DNA of 64,000 nucleotides from JAVBTR01 sp031556065 (GTDB lineage: Bacteria; Bacillota; Clostridia; Christensenellales; Aristaeellaceae): assembly GCA_031556065.1 (NCBI GenBank), contig JAVBTR010000022.1, forward strand, positions 1-64,000, given 5' to 3'. Position numbers and translations under genes: made by a program. The notes under the pieces are model-generated. The model was not told the origin of the DNA. It did not search any database and saw nothing but the letters and a program-made list of their open reading frames with translations. This document shows positions 1-9,400 of this stretch, piece after piece. Position 1 is the first letter of the stretch, and each line of letters starts with the position of its first letter.

Positions 1-606
1 GATACCGCGGCGGATGGCGAGGAAGCACTGGCCAAGTTTTTTTCCGGGAAGTTTGATCTGATTCTGCTGGACGTGATGCTGCCCAAGCTGGATGGCATCA
101 GTGTTTGTCAGCGCATTCGCGAACATAGCAATATCCCGATCATTATGCTCACAGCCAAGGGTGAGGATATGGATAAGATTCTGGGCCTGGAATACGGCGC
201 GGACGATTACATGACAAAGCCCTTCAACATTTTAGAGGTCAAGGCTCGCATTAAAACCATTCTTCGCCGTACCCAGCAGGGTACCACAGTGGAGGATCGC
301 AAGCTGATCCGGGTTCGGGATATGGAAGTAAACGTGGTGAACCGCACCGTAACTTTAGGCGGCAAGGATGTTAAATTGACAGCCAAAGAGTTCGATCTGT
401 TGCAATTGTTTATTAATAATCGGGGCAAAGTATTTTCACGGGAAGCCATGTTGGAAACCGTTTGGAAGTACGATTATGCCGGGGATGCCCGCACGGTAGA
501 CGTGCACATTCGCCGCTTAAGAGAAAAGATCGAGCGCAACACCAATTCCCCTGAGTTTATTTTCACCAAATGGGGTGTGGGCTATTATTTCACAGATAAG
601 GACTAA
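1..606 (+). CDS. Response regulator, OmpR/PhoB family (5' partial)
   Basis: The reading frame is open from base 1, so the gene starts before the window; 201 residues are visible. The receiver part shows the phospho-acceptor Asp in LILLDVMLPKLDG, the Thr of MLTAKG and the Lys of DDYMTKPF. After a linker comes a winged-helix DNA-binding domain with the family's RTVDVHIRRLREKIE recognition-helix region and a closing GVGYYF wing. It would be phosphorylated by the kinase encoded next and control transcription; targets are unknown. The kinase gene begins inside its last codons, so the two are translationally coupled. The order regulator, kinase, two GerMN lipoproteins recalls WalRK/PhoPR-type cell-envelope systems, but I cannot name the system from sequence alone. 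Confidence 0.93.
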   Translation, partial: DTAADGEEALAKFFSGKFDLILLDVMLPKLDGISVCQRIREHSNIPIIMLTAKGEDMDKILGLEYGADDYMTKPFNILEVKARIKTILRRTQQGTTVEDRKLIRVRDMEVNVVNRTVTLGGKDVKLTAKEFDLLQLFINNRGKVFSREAMLETVWKYDYAGDARTVDVHIRRLREKIERNTNSPEFIFTKWGVGYYFTDKD

Positions 607-2074
607 CAATCCCTTTACCAGCATCCGCTGGAAAATTCTTCTCGCCTTCCTTCTGATCGTTGGGGCATCCTTTTATGTGATTGCCACCAGCCTGATCGGT
701 TTGGTTGGCGATTATCTTTTTGAACAGCGCATCAGCGCGGACCGTTTGAATGTTGAAAAGCTGTCCACCCAAATCCAATCGCTGTATCTTGCCAATGAAA
801 CCAAGGAACTGCAAAACCAATTAACCCAAGCTGGCGGCCAGTTAGGCGGTCGGCTCATGATCGTGGATAAAGATGCCAAAGTACAATATGATAGCTTTTC
901 GGAACTTCTGGGCCGCAGATTGCAGCTGCCGGAAGTTTTAGGTATTCTTGCCCAGGGAAAAACCGTGGATTACGGCGTGCATCAATTGGTAGGCCAGAAG
1001 GAACAAGTCACCACTACCAGCATTTTTTCCTTTTTGCGGCCTTTAAACACCGGAGCTACCTGGGTAGCCTACTGTACTGCCGCTTTAGCTGGCCCAGATG
1101 GGGTGGAAGGGGTTCTTTTGTTTTCCTCTCCCGTGCAAGAAATGATGGAGGATTTATACAGCCTTCAAGATAAAATGCTGGTGTTTTTTATTCTGGCTGC
1201 CGTGGCAGCATTAATCGCCGCGCTGCTTTTCTCCGGCATTATTACAAGGCCCATTGTGAACCTGACAAAAGTAATCCAGAAAATGGGCAAAGGCGATCTT
1301 TCCGTCCGGGTCAAGGTCAAGGGCTCTGGTGAAATCCGCCGTCTGGCTCAGACCTTCAACTCCATGTCGGAACGTTTGGAAGCGTTGGATAAAAGCCGTA
1401 ACCAGTTTGTTGCCAACGCCAGCCACGAACTAAAAACCCCTCTGGCCACTATGAAAATTATGCTGGAAAGCATGATCTACCAGCCGGAAATGGAATCGGA
1501 GCTCCGCACGGAATTCATGGGGGATATCAACAACGAAATAGACAGACTGAATTTAATCATATCCGATTTGCTTACCTTGGTGCAGATGGATACCCACTCC
1601 ATTAAGCTTAACCGGGAAAACATGGATTTAAGCGAAATTGTACATAATGTAGCCAGAAAGCTGGCACCCATGGCCCGGGATAAAAAGCAGCTTCTCCGCG
1701 TTACCGCCGGGGACCCTTGCCCCATGTACGCAGATTCTTCCAAGCTGACTCAGGTGGTATACAACCTGGTTGAAAACGCCATTAAATACACCCAGCCTGC
1801 CGGACAGATCGCCGTGCAGCTTGAAAAATCCGGGAAGGATGCTATTTTAACCGTTCAAGATAATGGCCCAGGCGTTCCCAAGGAGGATCAATCCCACATT
1901 TTTGATCGTTTCTACCGGGTAGACAAGGCCCGTTCCCGGGAAACCGGCGGCACAGGGCTTGGATTATCCATTGTAAGCCAGATTGTGCAGCTGCACGGGG
2001 GCGCGATTTCAGTAAAAAGCGAAGAAAGCGAAGGTTCCACCTTTAAAGTGGAGCTGCCGATTTACCATGGATAG
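575..2074 (+). CDS. Membrane sensor histidine kinase (HAMP, HisKA, HATPase)
   Basis: Partner kinase of the preceding regulator, 499 aa. A first membrane segment lies near residues 20-40, an extracytoplasmic sensing region covers about 45-200, and a second membrane segment about 201-221 is followed by a HAMP domain. The phospho-accepting His is near 284 in NASHELKTPL. The ATP-binding domain has an N box (VYNLVENAIKYT), DNGPGVP and GGTGLGLSIV. The only usable start in frame is a GTG at 575, which overlaps the regulator by 32 bases; it has no strong ribosome-binding site, as expected for coupling. The sensed signal is unknown. The domain layout is that of PhoR/WalK-like kinases. Confidence 0.92.
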   Translation: MWAIISQIRTNNPFTSIRWKILLAFLLIVGASFYVIATSLIGLVGDYLFEQRISADRLNVEKLSTQIQSLYLANETKELQNQLTQAGGQLGGRLMIVDKDAKVQYDSFSELLGRRLQLPEVLGILAQGKTVDYGVHQLVGQKEQVTTTSIFSFLRPLNTGATWVAYCTAALAGPDGVEGVLLFSSPVQEMMEDLYSLQDKMLVFFILAAVAALIAALLFSGIITRPIVNLTKVIQKMGKGDLSVRVKVKGSGEIRRLAQTFNSMSERLEALDKSRNQFVANASHELKTPLATMKIMLESMIYQPEMESELRTEFMGDINNEIDRLNLIISDLLTLVQMDTHSIKLNRENMDLSEIVHNVARKLAPMARDKKQLLRVTAGDPCPMYADSSKLTQVVYNLVENAIKYTQPAGQIAVQLEKSGKDAILTVQDNGPGVPKEDQSHIFDRFYRVDKARSRETGGTGLGLSIVSQIVQLHGGAISVKSEESEGSTFKVELPIYHG

Positions 2075-2087
2075 GAGGCGGCCTGTA

Positions 2088-3032
2088 TTGAAAAAACTGG
2101 CCCTGACAGCCTTAATATGCCTGACCCTTTTATTGGCGGGCTGCACGCCCCTGGTGAAGGATCCTTTGGAAGGCGCCACCACCACCCTGGTGCCCGGAGG
2201 GGATACCCAGGTTCATAGCCCTATCGCCCAGCAAAACACCGGCGATACTTATAACGCGGTGCTGTATTTCCGCTTTATGCAGGAGGATTTATTGGCCCAA
2301 GAAAGCCGCAAAATCGACGTTTCCATGGATAGCTCCATTGAAAAAAGCCTGGCAGCTGCCCTGATGCAGGGGCCCAGTGCTTCCTCCCCGGAACTCAGGC
2401 GCCTGTTCTCCGGCCAGGTTGAGGTGTTAAGCACCTTAAGCCAGGGCAGTACATTGTTTGTAACCTTATCCGAAAGCGTGCTTTCAGAACCCATGGCAGA
2501 CAGGTTTTTGCAAATGCAGTCCCTTGCTGCCACCTTATGTGAAAACTGCGGCTATGAATCCATACAGATATTAGTAGACAGAAAAAGCGCCCCTACCACC
2601 AGTTTACGGCTGTCCAATTCCTTCTTCGACCCGGAACAGGACGGGGCAGCCCCGCCTTTATACCGGGACGAAAGCTATTTACTGGGGCCTTACCGCACCG
2701 CCCACATGATTCTGGATGCTTGGCAAAAAAAGGATTTTCAGCGGCTGTATACCTTTTTGGCCACCCAGAACCCTGCCACCTCCGCTACCCGGCCACCCCT
2801 TGAAACGGCTATTACAGAAATGGATGGCGGCTATTCACTGATTAATTTCACCTTGGAAACAGGCACCGTTTTCCCCGATGGCTCCAAAGCCGTTTTGAAT
2901 ACGGACCTGAACCTGATCGAAGGCAATTCCGATAAGCGCTCCATTAACCAATACCCGCTGACCTTGGTCCGGGAAAACGGCATTTGGAAGCTGCGCTACG
3001 AAGATATTATAGCGCTTATCTACCGCCAATAA
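2088..3032 (+). CDS. GerMN-domain lipoprotein 1
   Basis: A secreted lipoprotein of 314 aa. I choose the TTG at 2088 because AGGAGG at 2073-2078 sits nine bases upstream and the protein then begins MKKLALTALICLTLLLAGC, a classic signal peptide with lipobox LAGC; the upstream ATG at 2067 would bury this. The mature part resembles the GerMN (sporulation/germination) domain family: a stretch with predicted small alpha/beta fold followed by a second domain (about residues 200-314). The function of GerMN lipoproteins outside spore germination is not settled; they are commonly found beside envelope two-component systems. It is followed 17 bases later by a second GerMN lipoprotein. Confidence 0.75.
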   Translation: MKKLALTALICLTLLLAGCTPLVKDPLEGATTTLVPGGDTQVHSPIAQQNTGDTYNAVLYFRFMQEDLLAQESRKIDVSMDSSIEKSLAAALMQGPSASSPELRRLFSGQVEVLSTLSQGSTLFVTLSESVLSEPMADRFLQMQSLAATLCENCGYESIQILVDRKSAPTTSLRLSNSFFDPEQDGAAPPLYRDESYLLGPYRTAHMILDAWQKKDFQRLYTFLATQNPATSATRPPLETAITEMDGGYSLINFTLETGTVFPDGSKAVLNTDLNLIEGNSDKRSINQYPLTLVRENGIWKLRYEDIIALIYRQ

Positions 3033-3049
3033 CAAGGGAGGCACCGGCA

Positions 3050-4624
3050 TTGAAAAAGCAAATTCTAGCCACGGTCATGCTGCTATCCCTCTTGGTTAGC
3101 TTAAGCGCCTGCCAAAGCGCTATTCCCGTTACCGTTAACCAGGACGCGGAATTCGCTGCTTCCGGCACCCTGCCGCCTCCAGAAAGCCAATATCCTGCCC
3201 CTAATGGCGATGCTCAGCTGGAATATTATGGCGCTGCCACCCTTTATTTGCCCAGAAAAGACGGTCTGCGGCTGACAGCCAAATACTTCGAAGTGGCCTT
3301 TTCTGCCTCCCGCCATGAAGCGGAAACCGTGGTGCGGGCCTTGCTCAGCTTTCCCGAAACCGAAGATACCCTTTCTCTGGGCCAAGGGATTGCCACCCTG
3401 CAGCTGATTGGCAACACGCCGGTGGAAATCAGCCATGACGTATGCACCATTAACCTGGCCCCCTCCTGTCTGGCCCTTAATACTGAACAGTTTTTGACCT
3501 TATGCCAAGCGCTGACCAATACCTTAACGGAATTTTACGATATACGCTACGTAAACGTGCTGGTGGCGGGCAAGCAGGTAGGCCTGGACATTGCCTCCAT
3601 GCTTCCTCTGGGCACGCTGCAAAGGCGCATTGGGGAGGATTTAACCAGCCTCTTTAGCCGCGTGGATGTGCAGCAGGTAAAAAGCGACGAAACCCATGTG
3701 GAAAAGCGTTTCACCGCCGCTGCCACGCTGTATTACCCGGCTGCCGTAGGGAACGGGATTCTCCCCGAAGTGCGCACCATGACCTTCGAAGGCCAGACCC
3801 CGGTCCAGATGGCCAAGGCCCTTATTGAAGAATTGTCTCAGGGAGCGCAGTTGCTGTCCTCCATGCCGGCGCTGCCCAACCTTTCGGGCTTCCTTCTGGA
3901 ACTACCCAATGTATCCCAATCCAGCACCGGAGATCGGATTGCTCACCTAAAATTCTCTTCGGCGCTGAACGAAGCGTTAGCGGAAAGTAATATTACCCGC
4001 TCGGCGCTGATGGCCTCTCTTACCTATACCCTGTGTACCTTTATCCCTCAATTAAGCGGCATTACCGTTTATATCGGCGAGGAATTTATTACCTCCGTAA
4101 CCCCCCTTAGCATCTACACCTCTGGGGAAACCATTCAATTCGATCAGGGCATACAAAAGCGCAGCGATTATTCCCGCCTGCTCCTTGGCCTTGCCACGCT
4201 TTATTTTGCTTCCCAGGACGGCACCCGGCTGGTACCTGTTGCCCGGCCTATCCCCTATTATGAAGTGCGCAACCCCCGGTACCTCATTTCCCAGTTGGCC
4301 CTTGGCCCCAAGCCCTATGACGATATTCTGAATCTTGAACCCGTTATGCCCGCCAATCTGCGGGATGCGGATTTTCTGGGCTTTTCCGTTTACGATGACA
4401 ACATTTTGGTTAACCTATCCCAAGCCTTCCAAAATGCCTGCCAGGGATACAGCGAGCAGCAGGAACGGCTGCTTATCTATGCCATGGTCAATACGTTAAC
4501 AGAAAAAGGCTCCTTTAAGAAGGTCAGCTTTTTTGTGGCGGATCAGCAGCCTGCTTCCCTTTGCGGCAGCCTTTATCTGCCAGGGGTGTTTATCCAAAAT
4601 AGCGGCATTGTCCGTGCAAGATAA
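3050..4624 (+). CDS. GerMN-domain lipoprotein 2
   Basis: A second, larger lipoprotein of 524 aa. The TTG at 3050 is preferred over upstream starts because GGGAGG lies just before it and it gives MKKQILATVMLLSLLVSLSAC, an N-terminal signal with lipobox LSAC. The mature protein appears to contain two or more GerMN-like repeats (for example TLYLPRKDGLRLTAKYFEV, TLYYPAAVGNGILPEV and TLYFASQDGTRLVPVARPI begin similar units near 60, 225 and 380). It would sit on the outer face of the membrane. Its place at the end of the regulator-kinase operon suggests a role in the same envelope or signal pathway, perhaps modulating the kinase; that is inference. Confidence 0.75.
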   Translation: MKKQILATVMLLSLLVSLSACQSAIPVTVNQDAEFAASGTLPPPESQYPAPNGDAQLEYYGAATLYLPRKDGLRLTAKYFEVAFSASRHEAETVVRALLSFPETEDTLSLGQGIATLQLIGNTPVEISHDVCTINLAPSCLALNTEQFLTLCQALTNTLTEFYDIRYVNVLVAGKQVGLDIASMLPLGTLQRRIGEDLTSLFSRVDVQQVKSDETHVEKRFTAAATLYYPAAVGNGILPEVRTMTFEGQTPVQMAKALIEELSQGAQLLSSMPALPNLSGFLLELPNVSQSSTGDRIAHLKFSSALNEALAESNITRSALMASLTYTLCTFIPQLSGITVYIGEEFITSVTPLSIYTSGETIQFDQGIQKRSDYSRLLLGLATLYFASQDGTRLVPVARPIPYYEVRNPRYLISQLALGPKPYDDILNLEPVMPANLRDADFLGFSVYDDNILVNLSQAFQNACQGYSEQQERLLIYAMVNTLTEKGSFKKVSFFVADQQPASLCGSLYLPGVFIQNSGIVRAR

Positions 4625-4729
4625 TCAGGTTTTGGAACGCCTTATGTTGGTTTTCAATCCATTTTTCCCTTCCTCCCCTTACGCTCGTGTTAGAATCCAC
4701 TATACCAATTAAGAGGAGGCGTTCTTTCC

Positions 4730-7348
4730 ATGTTATGGCATTCCAGTGCCGCGCAAGATGTCATTGGCGAGCAGGGAACCAATACAGCGACAGGTTTATC
4801 TGCACAAGAGGCGCAAGCCCGCAGGGCGAAGTTTGGCCCCAACCAGCTTCGGGCATCCAAGCCTAAATCTCTTTTACAAAAGTTTTTAGAACAGTTTAAA
4901 GATTTCATGGTCATCGTGCTGTTGGTGGCCGCGCTGATCTCCGGCTTCGCCTTGGGCGAATGGACAGACGCGCTGATCATCGCCCTTGTGGTGATTTTAA
5001 ATGCGGTGTTGGGTGTAGTGCAGGAAAGCAAAGCGGAAAACGCCTTGGCTGCCCTGAAAAAGATGTCCTCTCCCCACGCAAAGGTCCGCCGGGACGGACA
5101 AATGCATGTGGTGCCCGCAGAAGATTTGGTGCCTGGGGATATTGTTGTGATGGAAACCGGCGATTACGTCCCTGCGGATATCCGTTTGACTGAATCCGTC
5201 AATTTAAAAACCCAGGAAAGCGCCCTTACAGGGGAATCCGAAGCGGTTGAAAAGAATACCGATACCGCCAAAGAAGACGCCAGCCTTGGGGATATGAAAA
5301 ACATGGCCTTTTCTGGCAGCCTTGTAACCTATGGCCGTGGTGAAGGCGTGGTGGTGGAAACCGGAATGAACACCCAAATCGGCCACATCGCCAACCTGCT
5401 GGACAGCGAAGAAAGCCAGGTAACCCCCCTTCAGCGTCGCCTGGCAGACATGAGTAAGAAGCTGGCCATAGCCTGCATCGGTGTTTGCGCCATTGTGTTC
5501 CTAGTGGGCATTTTGTATGGCAACAACGCCATTGAAATGTTTATGACAGCCATCAGCCTGGCCGTGGCCGCCATTCCCGAAGGGATGCTGGCCATTGTGA
5601 CCATCGTTCTGGCCGTAGGCGTACAGAAGATGAGCCAGCAAAACGCCATTATCCGCCGTTTGCCCGCTGTTGAAACCTTGGGTTCCGCCACGGTTGTCTG
5701 TTCGGATAAAACAGGCACCCTGACTTTAAATAAAATGACGGTGGTTGCTGCCGCCGCGCCCTTCTCCGTAGCCGAGCCCGCCCAGTACAACCGTCAGCCC
5801 AACGCACTGCTCATGGCCACTGCCATGGCCCTTTGCAACGATGGCCAGGAGGGGGAAAAGGACGGGGAGAAAGTCTTCCTGGGAGATCCTACGGAAACAG
5901 CCCTATTGGATTTCGTAAAACCCATGGGCTACGAGCGCCGCCGTATGGAGCAGACCATGACAAGGGTGGACGAAATCCCCTTTGACTCCGACCGAAAGCG
6001 CATGACCACTGTCAACAAAGACGGTTCTGCCCTTCGCTGCTTTACCAAAGGCGGGCTGGATGAAATTTTAGCCGTATGTACAAGAATCAACGATGGCACT
6101 GTGCGGGATATGACTGCCGAGGATATCGACAAGCTGCAAAAAGCCTCCGAAGAAATGGCTAACGCAGCCCTGCGGGTGCTGGCCTTCGCCATGGGCGAAC
6201 CGAAAATCCTTACCACCGCGGATAAAGACGATGCTTACGAAAGCAATCTGATCTTCCTGGGTATGGTAGGCATGATCGATCCCGCTCGGCCTACCGCCAA
6301 GGAAGCAGTTTTAAAGTGCCGTCAAGCTGGCATTAAGCCTGTGATGATTACCGGCGATCACAAAATCACCGCCGCTGCCATTGCTAAAGACTTGGGCATT
6401 TTACAAAAGGGCGACAGGATCGTTACCGGCACAGAACTGGAGAAAATGGATGATGTGCGCTTAAAGGAAGAGGTGCGCAACATTGCGGTTTACGCCCGCG
6501 TATCCCCCGAACATAAGCTGCGTATCGTGAAAGCCTGGCAATCCTGGGGCGATGTGGTGGCCATGACAGGGGACGGCGTTAACGACGCCCCAGCCCTCAA
6601 GCGTGCGGACATCGGTATCGCCATGGGCATTACTGGCACCGAGGTTTCCAAAGAAGCCTCCGCCATGATCTTAACCGATGACAACTTTGCCACCATCGTA
6701 TCCGCCGTCCGTGAAGGCCGGTGTGTATACAACAACATTTTAAAAGCCATTCAGTTCCTGCTGTCTTCCAACCTGGGCGAAATTCTGGTGATCTTTATCG
6801 CCACGCTCTTTAACTGGGCAACACCCCTGCTGCCCATCCATATTTTATGGATCAACCTGATCACCGATACCTTCCCGGCGCTGGCCTTGGGCATGGAGCC
6901 CCCAGAAAAGAATGTAATGGAAAAGCCCCCCCGGGACCCGAACTCCGCTATTTTCGAAAAACCGCTGCTATTTAGGCTGATTTACCAAGGCACCATGATC
7001 GCGGGCCTGACGCTGGCGGCGTACCTTATCGGTCTGAACCAATCCTTGGCCGTAGGCCGTACCATGGCCTTCGCGGTGCTGTCCTTAAGCCAGATCTGCC
7101 ACTCCTTCAACCTGCGCAGCAACACCCAATCCCTGTTTTCCAAAATGGAGCGGAACAAGTGGATGGGCTATTCCGCTCTGGCTGCGGCAGTTCTTCAGTG
7201 TTTGGTGTTCTTTGTGCCCTTTATGCGAAGCATCTTCGAAATCACCGTACTGACACCCTTGCAATGGCTGATTGTCGTGGGCCTGTGCCTGACACCGATT
7301 GTGGTGGTAGAGATCATGAAAGCCCTGAAGCTTACAGGGGAAAAGTAA
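4730..7348 (+). CDS. Cation-translocating P-type ATPase, Ca2+-ATPase type
   Basis: A type II P-type ATPase of 872 aa that pumps a cation, most likely Ca2+, out of the cell at the cost of ATP. Seen: the actuator motif TGES near 167-170, the phosphorylation site SDKTGTLT with Asp near 326, the hinge GDGVNDAPAL near 613-622, and around ten membrane helices. Helix 4 carries AAIPEGM and helix 6 NLITDTFPALALG, residues typical of SERCA/LMCA1-type calcium pumps; PEGM replaces the usual PEGL. The start ATG follows AAGAGGAGG. It appears to be a single-gene unit ended by the strong stem-loop at 7366-7416. Confidence 0.93.
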   Translation: MLWHSSAAQDVIGEQGTNTATGLSAQEAQARRAKFGPNQLRASKPKSLLQKFLEQFKDFMVIVLLVAALISGFALGEWTDALIIALVVILNAVLGVVQESKAENALAALKKMSSPHAKVRRDGQMHVVPAEDLVPGDIVVMETGDYVPADIRLTESVNLKTQESALTGESEAVEKNTDTAKEDASLGDMKNMAFSGSLVTYGRGEGVVVETGMNTQIGHIANLLDSEESQVTPLQRRLADMSKKLAIACIGVCAIVFLVGILYGNNAIEMFMTAISLAVAAIPEGMLAIVTIVLAVGVQKMSQQNAIIRRLPAVETLGSATVVCSDKTGTLTLNKMTVVAAAAPFSVAEPAQYNRQPNALLMATAMALCNDGQEGEKDGEKVFLGDPTETALLDFVKPMGYERRRMEQTMTRVDEIPFDSDRKRMTTVNKDGSALRCFTKGGLDEILAVCTRINDGTVRDMTAEDIDKLQKASEEMANAALRVLAFAMGEPKILTTADKDDAYESNLIFLGMVGMIDPARPTAKEAVLKCRQAGIKPVMITGDHKITAAAIAKDLGILQKGDRIVTGTELEKMDDVRLKEEVRNIAVYARVSPEHKLRIVKAWQSWGDVVAMTGDGVNDAPALKRADIGIAMGITGTEVSKEASAMILTDDNFATIVSAVREGRCVYNNILKAIQFLLSSNLGEILVIFIATLFNWATPLLPIHILWINLITDTFPALALGMEPPEKNVMEKPPRDPNSAIFEKPLLFRLIYQGTMIAGLTLAAYLIGLNQSLAVGRTMAFAVLSLSQICHSFNLRSNTQSLFSKMERNKWMGYSALAAAVLQCLVFFVPFMRSIFEITVLTPLQWLIVVGLCLTPIVVVEIMKALKLTGEK

Positions 7349-7365
7349 ACAAAAGGTAAACCCTT

Positions 7366-7416
7366 CTATAGCCAAAGGGATATCCCATTATGATTGGGAT
7401 ATCCCTTTGGCTATAG
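7366..7416. terminator. Bidirectional stem-loop terminator, 22-bp perfect stem
   Basis: Two perfectly complementary 22-base arms (7366-7387 and 7395-7416) with a 7-base loop lie between the converging P-ATPase and ABC exporter genes. A-rich sequence follows on one side and T-rich on the other, so it can end transcripts from both sides. Confidence 0.85.
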
Positions 7417-7420
7417 AAAA

Positions 7421-9193
7421 TTATAGGGTTGACGTGTAATATTTGGCTTGCATTGCAAAGAGTTCGGCGTATTCTTTCCCGCTTTGCATCAGTTCCTCAT
7501 GGGTCCCATACTCGACGATCTCTCCGTTTTTGAACACAGCAGCCATGTCACAAAAGCGCGTGCTGGACAATCTGTGGGAAATATAAACCGCTGTCTTATC
7601 CGCAATAAGCTCGTTGAAATGCTGATAGAGCGCATGTTCCGCTCTTGGGTCAAGGGCGGCAGTGGGTTCGTCCAATATGGCAATGGGTGCATCTTTGAAC
7701 AGCGCCCGCGCTAACGCTATTTTTTGCCCTTCGCCTCCCGACGGCTCGAACCCCTCACCGTCAAAATTGCGGTACACCAGCGTATGTATGCCTTTTTTCA
7801 GGCTGTCCAGCTTTTCTCCTAATCCAGCCTTACGCAAAGCCTTTTCGACTTCACCATCGCTTGCTGCATCGCTTTTGTTGAGCGCTACGTTATCTTTTAG
7901 GGTGAGAGCGAAGAGCTTGTAGTCCTGAAAGACAGTGGAGAACAGCGCAACATACGCATCATAGTCAATATCGCGGATGTTAACACCATCAAGCAGAATC
8001 TCGCCTTCGGTGGGATCGTAGATACGGCAAAGCAGTTTGACAAAGGTGGTTTTGCCTGCCCCGTTTTCACCAATCACAGAAAGCTTTTGACCCGGTTTCA
8101 ACGTCATATTCACGTTTCGTAATGCGTAGCCCTTTTGCCCTGGATAAGAAAAGGAAACATTTCGGAACTCGAATTCATGTGCGCCCTTTGGAACCGGCAA
8201 TCGTTTGTTGCTACGCATATTGGCTGAAAGGTTCAAGTATTCCTCGATGGCATCGTAGTATTGACGGTACTCCCTAATCTCCACAAAATTCCCCATCACA
8301 CTGCGCATCGCACCAGAGAACGCCGTGACACCGCCGGCATACATTGAAAAGTCGCCCATGGTGATATAACCGGCAAGCACTTGCGCCAGAAGGTAAGTAT
8401 ATGAAACGGTTTGCTGTATCAGATTGGTAAATGAGGTGAATACCCCCGATTTAGCACCCAGGGCATTGCTTTTGATATAGGTGCTGTAGGCATCATTCCA
8501 ATGTTCCTGCTCCCTTCCCATGAGCCATTTGCCAAGGTGGTTTATGCGGATTTCCTTACCGTAGGCAAAGTCCTCCAGCACTTGCCCATAGTACATTGTG
8601 CGGCGTTCGATCGTGGTCAGCTTAATTCGCATGTCTGCCTGCTTTCGTTGAACCCGCGATTCCACATAGCTTGACACACATACTAGCACTACAAACAAAA
8701 ACACCATAAGTGGGTCAAGGAAGGCTACGATTGCGGCCACACCGATCAGCGTGAACAGCTTACCAATTAAATCAACCGCCATATCAAGCACATAGGCGAA
8801 GCCCTTCCAATTCCCAAACAAGAACTTTTCGGCCTTCTCCTTCATTTCAAGATAGCGGCTGCTCTCAATATCGGCATAGTCAGCCTCAACTGTCTTTTGG
8901 TGCATGAATCCACTAAATGCCTGGGATATCTTGATGCGGTGTGTAAATCCAGCCCATTGCAGCCAACTGGCTACAGCGCTGGCAACGAATGTATACCCAA
9001 CTAAAATCCCAATATAGAGGCATAGATAAGGCATCCGCTGATCACCCATTAACTCGTTGATGATGTAGCGCGGCATCACAACTGCGACAAGAGGAATAAC
9101 AGAAGAAATAAATTGATTTAAAATTCGATATACCAGATACCTTTTTTCATAATGCCAAGTGAATTTGGCAAAAAATAGTAAGCCCTTGAACAT
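7421..9193 (-). CDS. ABC exporter, fused membrane and ATPase domains
   Basis: A 590-aa half-size ABC exporter (type IV fold): about six membrane helices in residues 1-320, then a nucleotide-binding domain with Walker A GENGAGKTT near 375, signature PSGGEGQKIALARAL near 483, Walker B AILDEP near 501 with the catalytic Glu, and the H-loop ISHRLSS. All catalytic residues are intact, so it could work as a homodimer. The substrate is not evident. ATG at 9193 has GGAGG upstream. What stands out is the regulation: its own promoter, a 14-codon leader peptide and a terminator lie upstream (see 9256-9429). That layout is known for genes induced by translation-inhibiting antibiotics, so drug export is a plausible job, but this is inference. 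Confidence 0.9.
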   Translation of the reverse strand: MFKGLLFFAKFTWHYEKRYLVYRILNQFISSVIPLVAVVMPRYIINELMGDQRMPYLCLYIGILVGYTFVASAVASWLQWAGFTHRIKISQAFSGFMHQKTVEADYADIESSRYLEMKEKAEKFLFGNWKGFAYVLDMAVDLIGKLFTLIGVAAIVAFLDPLMVFLFVVLVCVSSYVESRVQRKQADMRIKLTTIERRTMYYGQVLEDFAYGKEIRINHLGKWLMGREQEHWNDAYSTYIKSNALGAKSGVFTSFTNLIQQTVSYTYLLAQVLAGYITMGDFSMYAGGVTAFSGAMRSVMGNFVEIREYRQYYDAIEEYLNLSANMRSNKRLPVPKGAHEFEFRNVSFSYPGQKGYALRNVNMTLKPGQKLSVIGENGAGKTTFVKLLCRIYDPTEGEILLDGVNIRDIDYDAYVALFSTVFQDYKLFALTLKDNVALNKSDAASDGEVEKALRKAGLGEKLDSLKKGIHTLVYRNFDGEGFEPSGGEGQKIALARALFKDAPIAILDEPTAALDPRAEHALYQHFNELIADKTAVYISHRLSSTRFCDMAAVFKNGEIVEYGTHEELMQSGKEYAELFAMQAKYYTSTL

Positions 9194-9255
9194 AATACTT
9201 CCTCCAATAGCCCGCTTGGTGCGGAAAATCAGAGCGTCTCGCGCTCCTTATGGAC

Positions 9256-9327
9256 AAAAAAATGCCATAAAGAGCGCAACAACAAAAGGGTCATGTTCCC
9301 CTTGTAATGTTAAAACGTCTTTATGGC
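9256..9327 (-). terminator. Leader terminator (attenuator) of the ABC exporter
   Basis: On the minus strand a 10-base arm (9327-9318) pairs perfectly with 9273-9264, the interior can pair further (the A/C-rich and G-run stretches around 9281-9310), and a run of seven T follows at 9262-9256. This is an intrinsic terminator placed after a leader ORF and before the exporter start. Its left arm begins directly after the leader stop codon, so a ribosome held on the leader would cover it and allow readthrough. Confidence 0.8.
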
Positions 9328-9372
9328 TTAGAAAATAATGTAGGGCTTGTAGTTGCTTTTTAGTGTACGCAT
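9328..9372 (-). CDS. Putative 14-aa leader peptide of the ABC exporter
   Basis: A short ORF encoding MRTLKSNYKPYIIF, too short for usual gene finding. Support comes from its surroundings: a perfect SD (GGAGGT, 9385-9380 on the minus strand) lies 7 bases before the ATG, a consensus promoter is just upstream, and the TAA abuts the left arm of a terminator. It has no run of one amino acid, so classical amino-acid attenuation is unlikely; stalling by a ribosome-targeting drug or by the nascent peptide is the more natural reading. A 72-codon ORF in another frame (9466-9248) overlaps it but starts inside the argG terminator and lacks an SD. Confidence 0.6.
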   Translation of the reverse strand: MRTLKSNYKPYIIF

Positions 9373-9400
9373 GTTCAATACCTCCATTAGGGTATACCCA

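Noticed and set aside
4625..4729. Terminator or promoter between GerMN lipoprotein 2 and the P-ATPase
   Set aside because: I found no convincing stem with T run and only a poor -10 (TATACC); nothing supportable.
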